Made by a program: the position numbers and the translations under genes
NCBI GenBank assembly: GCA_035358815.1
Contig: DAOPQC010000001.1
Location: 346,561 to 410,560, forward strand
Source of the DNA: Thermoanaerobaculales bacterium
GTDB taxonomy: Bacteria; Acidobacteriota; Thermoanaerobaculia; Thermoanaerobaculales; Sulfomarinibacteraceae
DNA: 64,000 nt
Reading direction: 5' to 3'
Shown here: piece after piece, positions 60,960-64,000 of the stretch
Position numbering within the stretch: position 1 is the first letter of the stretch
How the letters are laid out: each line of letters begins with the position of its first letter
The notes under the pieces: model-generated
Databases searched by the model: none
What the model saw: only the letters and a program-made list of their open reading frames with translations
Told to the model about the DNA's origin: nothing

Positions 60960-62420
60960 TCAACTCGGCGGTTGCTGAGGAAGGGCCGGGTCGTGGGGCA
61001 TGCTGCCCCGGCCGGCCCTCAGGTACGCGAACGGGGTCGCGAACAGGAAGTTGGAGACGCGCGAGGTGTAGATGTCGGCCGACGCTTCGACCTGTCGCGC
61101 GAGGTGGCTCTTGTCGTTGCCGGCGCGCAGCAGCGGGCCCCAGCGGGCGTCGACGGCCTGCGACGCCTGCCGGGCGAGCGGCGCGACCTTCTGATCGAGG
61201 TCGAGGATGCGCTCCTTGAGCCCGGCGAGCCGGAGCGCGAGCGCGTCGGGCGGCGTGGCCGACCGGGGCCCGTACTCGAGCTGCGCGCGCTGCAGCTCGA
61301 GTCGAACCTGCGCGTGCTCGGCCTCCAGCCGCTCCTTGTCGGCCATCAGCGCCGCCAGCTCGCGCTCGCGCGGGCGGAAGGCCTCCAGATCCGCGACCTC
61401 GTCCTCCAGCTCGCGCAGGATCAGGCCGGTCCGCCAGCGCAGCAGGCTCTTGGACATGCGCACGTCGGCGAAGATGTGGTCGCCGACGTACAGGATCTCG
61501 GACCCGGAGAGACCGAGGTACTGCTCGACCGAGCTGGCGTCGCCGCCGACATAGCAGCCGGGCCCCCGGAGCCCCTGCGGGGCCGGCGCGAGGAGGCCGC
61601 GCTCCTCGTCGACGATCGAGAACAACGGCAGCGGCGCGCTGAAGAAGTCCGGCTTGCGGGCGCCGACGATGACGATCTCGAACAGGTCGCGCCAAGTCAT
61701 GCCCTCGGGCAGGAAGCGATCGAAGGCGTGCGCCATGATGGTGCGCACGTAGCTCCAGTCGGCATTGGTGATGATCAGCAGGCGCTTGCCCGAGCGACGC
61801 TGGTCGAGCAGGGCGAGCGGCGCGTCGGAGTCGAGGTCGACGTAGGTCTCCGGGTCGGCGACGATCTCCGCCTTGAGCGTGCCCTCGAGGTGGGTGGTGT
61901 CGAGGTGCCGGTGCACGCGCTGGAAGAGGTCGTGGTAGCCGAGAACCTCGGGGAACGCCCGCTGGTCGTAGAGATCGACGAGCTGGGCGAACAGGCAGCT
62001 CCCGGACAGCGAGAACAGCGTGTTGAGGAAGTAGAAGCGGGTCTCGGCCAGGTCGATGGGCAGGTGGCGGTAGGCCTCCCGCTGCTCCTCGAAGGACATC
62101 TCCCGGGTGCCGTGGGCCGCCCGCATCACGAAGCCGAAGCGGTTCGCCTTGACCACGTTTCCAAGCTCGGTGTCGATGACCAGCCCTCGCGTCACCAGGC
62201 TCGGCTCGAACTGGAGCTGCCCGACCGGCCAGCCCTCGGCGAGCAGCATGCGGCGAATGTGGTCGTAGGCGCGCCGCTCCCAGTGGTCGACGCGGTAGTG
62301 GACCAGCGTGTAGTCCATGTCGTACCCGATCGCCGCGATCGAGCGCAGGTTCAGCGTCCGGTTGCAGTAGATCCTGCGGGCGGCCGGGACCGGGGCGGCG
62401 TGGAGATGATCGTCGGGCAT
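60960..62420 (-). CDS. HAD-IG-type 5'-nucleotidase (486 aa)
   Basis: Similar to the cytosolic purine 5'-nucleotidase family: GYDMDYTLVHY (nucleophile D34, D36), LLIITNADWSYV (motif II), VIVGARKPDFF (Lys, motif III) and YVGDHIFADVRMSK (motif IV). The helical C-terminus (about 345-440) is a coiled-coil rich in Glu and Arg. The likely reaction is dephosphorylation of nucleoside monophosphates. ATG at 62420. Close to hpt, so it may share a role in purine salvage. Confidence 0.88.
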   Translation of the reverse strand: MPDDHLHAAPVPAARRIYCNRTLNLRSIAAIGYDMDYTLVHYRVDHWERRAYDHIRRMLLAEGWPVGQLQFEPSLVTRGLVIDTELGNVVKANRFGFVMRAAHGTREMSFEEQREAYRHLPIDLAETRFYFLNTLFSLSGSCLFAQLVDLYDQRAFPEVLGYHDLFQRVHRHLDTTHLEGTLKAEIVADPETYVDLDSDAPLALLDQRRSGKRLLIITNADWSYVRTIMAHAFDRFLPEGMTWRDLFEIVIVGARKPDFFSAPLPLFSIVDEERGLLAPAPQGLRGPGCYVGGDASSVEQYLGLSGSEILYVGDHIFADVRMSKSLLRWRTGLILRELEDEVADLEAFRPRERELAALMADKERLEAEHAQVRLELQRAQLEYGPRSATPPDALALRLAGLKERILDLDQKVAPLARQASQAVDARWGPLLRAGNDKSHLARQVEASADIYTSRVSNFLFATPFAYLRAGRGSMPHDPALPQQPPS

Positions 62421-62544
62421 GCCGTGGCTCCCTGGCCCGGATGTCCACGAGGGAGGGCCGCGCTCACGCTGCGGTCAGCGTCGGCTCGGGCGACCGGGCG
62501 GCCCAAGGATAGCCGGTCGCGGCCATCCGCTGCGCTGGATGACG

Positions 62545-62571
62545 AAAAAAAAGCAAGCCCGAAAGGGCTTG
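62545..62571 (-). terminator. Rho-independent terminator of the hpt operon
   Basis: On the minus strand CAAGCCC (complement of 62565-62571) and GGGCTTG (complement of 62554-62560) form a 7-bp stem with a TTTC loop, followed by C and eight T. It lies 120 bp after the DUF423 gene. Confidence 0.93.
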
Positions 62572-62690
62572 GGAAGGAGGAGATTGGTTGGTGCGTCCGA
62601 TATCGAATATACGAGCCGAGGCGGGGATTCGCTGTGAGCCGCGTCACAGGGCGCGGGAGCCGCTGCCCTGCCGCCGCGAGACCGGCATCC

Positions 62691-63062
62691 TCAGGATCTC
62701 GCCACCCTCCAGGCGAAGGTGGCCCAGCCGGCGATCAGCAGGCCGCCACCGATCGGGGTGAACGCGCCGAGCGCGCGCAGGCCGGTGAGCGCGAGCAGGT
62801 AGAGGCTGCCCGAGAAGACGACGGTGCCGGCCAGGAACAGCCACCAAACCAGCGAGAGCTTGGCTCCGGGCCAACGTTCCGACGCGAGGGCGGCGACAAC
62901 CAGTGCGACCCCGTGGTAGATCTGGTAGCGAGCGGCAGTCTCGAAGATCGCGACCGACTCCGGGTCGAGCCGGCCCCTGAGACCGTGCGCGGCGAATGCG
63001 CCGGCAGCCACCGCAGTGCCGGCGAGGAGCGCGCCGAGCACGGTGGCGATCCGCGGCGTCAT
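62691..63062 (-). CDS. DUF423-family small membrane protein (123 aa)
   Basis: Four hydrophobic segments and the DUF423/YgdD signature GAFAAHGLRGRLDPESVAIFETAARYQIYHGVAL. Function is unknown. Its ATG is 3 bp after the hpt stop codon, so both share one transcript that ends at the terminator at 62545-62571. Confidence 0.88.
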   Translation of the reverse strand: MTPRIATVLGALLAGTAVAAGAFAAHGLRGRLDPESVAIFETAARYQIYHGVALVVAALASERWPGAKLSLVWWLFLAGTVVFSGSLYLLALTGLRALGAFTPIGGGLLIAGWATFAWRVARS

Positions 63063-63065
63063 CCG

Positions 63066-63593
63066 TCAGCCTTCCGGCTCGACGACGCCGATGTACGGCA
63101 GGGTGCGGAAGCGCTCGCTCCAGTCGAGGCCGAAGCCGACCACCCAGACGTCCGGGATTTCGAAGCCCAGGTAGTCGATCTGGACCGGGACCCGGCGCCG
63201 GTCGGGCTTCTGGACGAGGACGCACGTCTTCAGGGAGGCGGGCTGGCGGGTGGCCAGCGCGCGCAGCAGATAGCTGATCGTGTAGCCGGTGTCGACGATG
63301 TCCTCGACCACGAGCACATGTCGACCGCCGATGTTCCGCCTGAGGTCCATGATCATCCGCACGGCGCCGTCGGTCTTGGTGGCGTTGCCGTACGTGGACA
63401 ACGCCATGAAATCTACCGACCGGGGGATGGTGAGGCGGCGAGAGAGATCCGCCAGGAAGATGAAGGATCCCTTGAGCACGCCGACCATGACCAGGTCCTC
63501 GACCCCGGCGTAGTCGCGGGAGATGGTCTCGGCAAGCTCGGAGACCTTGGCGGCGATTTCCTGTTCGCTGATCAGCACCTTGGGCTCGCTCAC
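63066..63593 (-). CDS. hpt: Hypoxanthine phosphoribosyltransferase (175 aa)
   Basis: Converts hypoxanthine or guanine with PRPP to IMP or GMP (purine salvage). The PRPP loop VLVVEDIVDTGYT, VGVLKGSFIFLADL at the pyrophosphate loop, and DYLGFEIPDVWVVGFGLD near the end (FEIPD) are diagnostic. GTG at 63593 with GGGAGG upstream; an ATG-like start at 63629 would add 12 residues. First gene of the hpt-DUF423 unit. Confidence 0.95.
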   Translation of the reverse strand: MSEPKVLISEQEIAAKVSELAETISRDYAGVEDLVMVGVLKGSFIFLADLSRRLTIPRSVDFMALSTYGNATKTDGAVRMIMDLRRNIGGRHVLVVEDIVDTGYTISYLLRALATRQPASLKTCVLVQKPDRRRVPVQIDYLGFEIPDVWVVGFGLDWSERFRTLPYIGVVEPEG

Positions 63594-63727
63594 GAGGTTG
63601 CCTCCCTGCCCTTTTCCTGCGGCCGTCACGGTAGCATGATCGGCGGGGGCCGGGTGGAGAGGGCCGAAGGAGGGTTGGCGGCCAGCGGAGGAAGCCCGAA
63701 CGGTGCCGGCCGGGTTCTGGTGAGAGG

Positions 63728-64000
63728 GTGAGGTTGAGCGACTCGCGCCACGACGATCACAGCGGTGTCGGCGAGGGCCCGGTGCGCGGCTCGATCCTGC
63801 GCCTCATGCGCCGCTACGGCTGGCGGTACCGATGGAGCTTCCTCGGGGGAATCGTCTTCGTGGCGCTCACCAACTACCTCGCGGTGAGCATCCCCGGCGA
63901 GATCGGGCGCGCCGTCGATGCCCTCCGGGCGAGCTCGTCGGTCGCGCCTCACGTGCTGGCGATCGCGGTCATGGGGCTTTCTATCATCGGCGTTCGCACA
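63728..64000 (+). CDS. ABC exporter half-transporter, N-terminal part (partial, 91 codons)
   Basis: The reading is open to the window edge and has no stop. Residues 1-91 give a cytosolic start, LMRRYGWRYRWSFLGGIVFV and NYLAVSIPGEIGRAVDAL, the first transmembrane helix and coupling region of MdlA/MsbA-like ABC exporters. GTG at 63728. The ATPase domain would lie outside the window, so the class is only a probable call. Confidence 0.6.
   Translation, partial: MRLSDSRHDDHSGVGEGPVRGSILRLMRRYGWRYRWSFLGGIVFVALTNYLAVSIPGEIGRAVDALRASSSVAPHVLAIAVMGLSIIGVRT

Overview
This 64 kb window looks like one contiguous stretch of chromosome from a high-GC (roughly 70% by eye), Gram-negative, diderm bacterium. 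Supporting genes are LpxC (lipid A), TonB-dependent and TolC-type outer-membrane proteins, MacB-type exporters and several lipoproteins. The gene mix, together with large secreted peptidases that share a C-terminal DGFESGDTSAWS-type tail, would suit Acidobacteriota (for example Thermoanaerobaculia); that placement is an inference, since no rRNA or other phylogenetic marker is present. No rRNA, tRNA, prophage or CRISPR array was seen. The only mobile-element trace is a decayed IS1380-like remnant near 31.1 kb.

Layout. 0-3 kb (+): a PilZ protein, a HAD phosphatase and a receiver-LpxC fusion. 3-7 kb (-): a translationally coupled trio of an A-adding-type nucleotidyltransferase, an unknown secreted protein and rsmD. 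7.3-9.7 kb (-): a secreted M14 carboxypeptidase, divergent from a beta-lactamase-fold hydrolase (+) that is followed by an apparently autoregulated TetR gene. 12.6-14.6 kb (-): groES-groEL with a clear sigma70 promoter and CIRCE operator, divergent from an exported M3 oligopeptidase. 16.7-18.7 kb (-): a small Cys protein and a membrane-protein pair. 18.9-25.8 kb (+): a four-gene cassette of a Cys-rich protein, a secreted beta-sandwich protein, a 1841-residue RHS protein and a small membrane protein. 26-35.6 kb (-): an S8 protease, a DUF4136 lipoprotein, the IS remnant, an HD phosphohydrolase, an orphan substrate-binding lipoprotein, a K+-channel-like protein and a DUF481 protein. 35.7-38 kb (+): pyruvate kinase and a small beta-barrel. 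38-46 kb (-): MscS-type channel with NhaA, a TonB receptor, and a PspC operon with two repeat-domain exported proteins. 46.3-52.6 kb (+): an adaptor, an ABC ATPase, two MacB-like permeases and an acyl-CoA dehydrogenase. 52.7-60.3 kb (-): a POT-family transporter, a TolC-like protein, an MshEN/GAF-like protein and PriA. 60.5-64 kb: an alkyltransferase-like protein (+), a HAD 5'-nucleotidase (-), a DUF423 protein with Hpt (-), and the start of an ABC exporter (+, cut by the window edge).

Four things stand out. (1) A degenerate six-base repeat (consensus GGRVRC) sits at about nine intergenic sites, often as inverted blocks that could fold into long hairpins. (2) Two unrelated secreted proteases end in the same 16 residues, although the codons have drifted at six synonymous positions. 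(3) The RHS protein carries a lower-GC C-terminal domain with a His/Asp pattern like zinc-dependent phospholipase/S1-P1 folds, and a four-helix membrane protein starts 4 bp after its stop codon, as in an effector-immunity pair. (4) LpxC, the committed enzyme of lipid A synthesis, is fused behind an NtrX-like receiver domain. All functional statements rest on motif reading of the given sequence; no database search was run.
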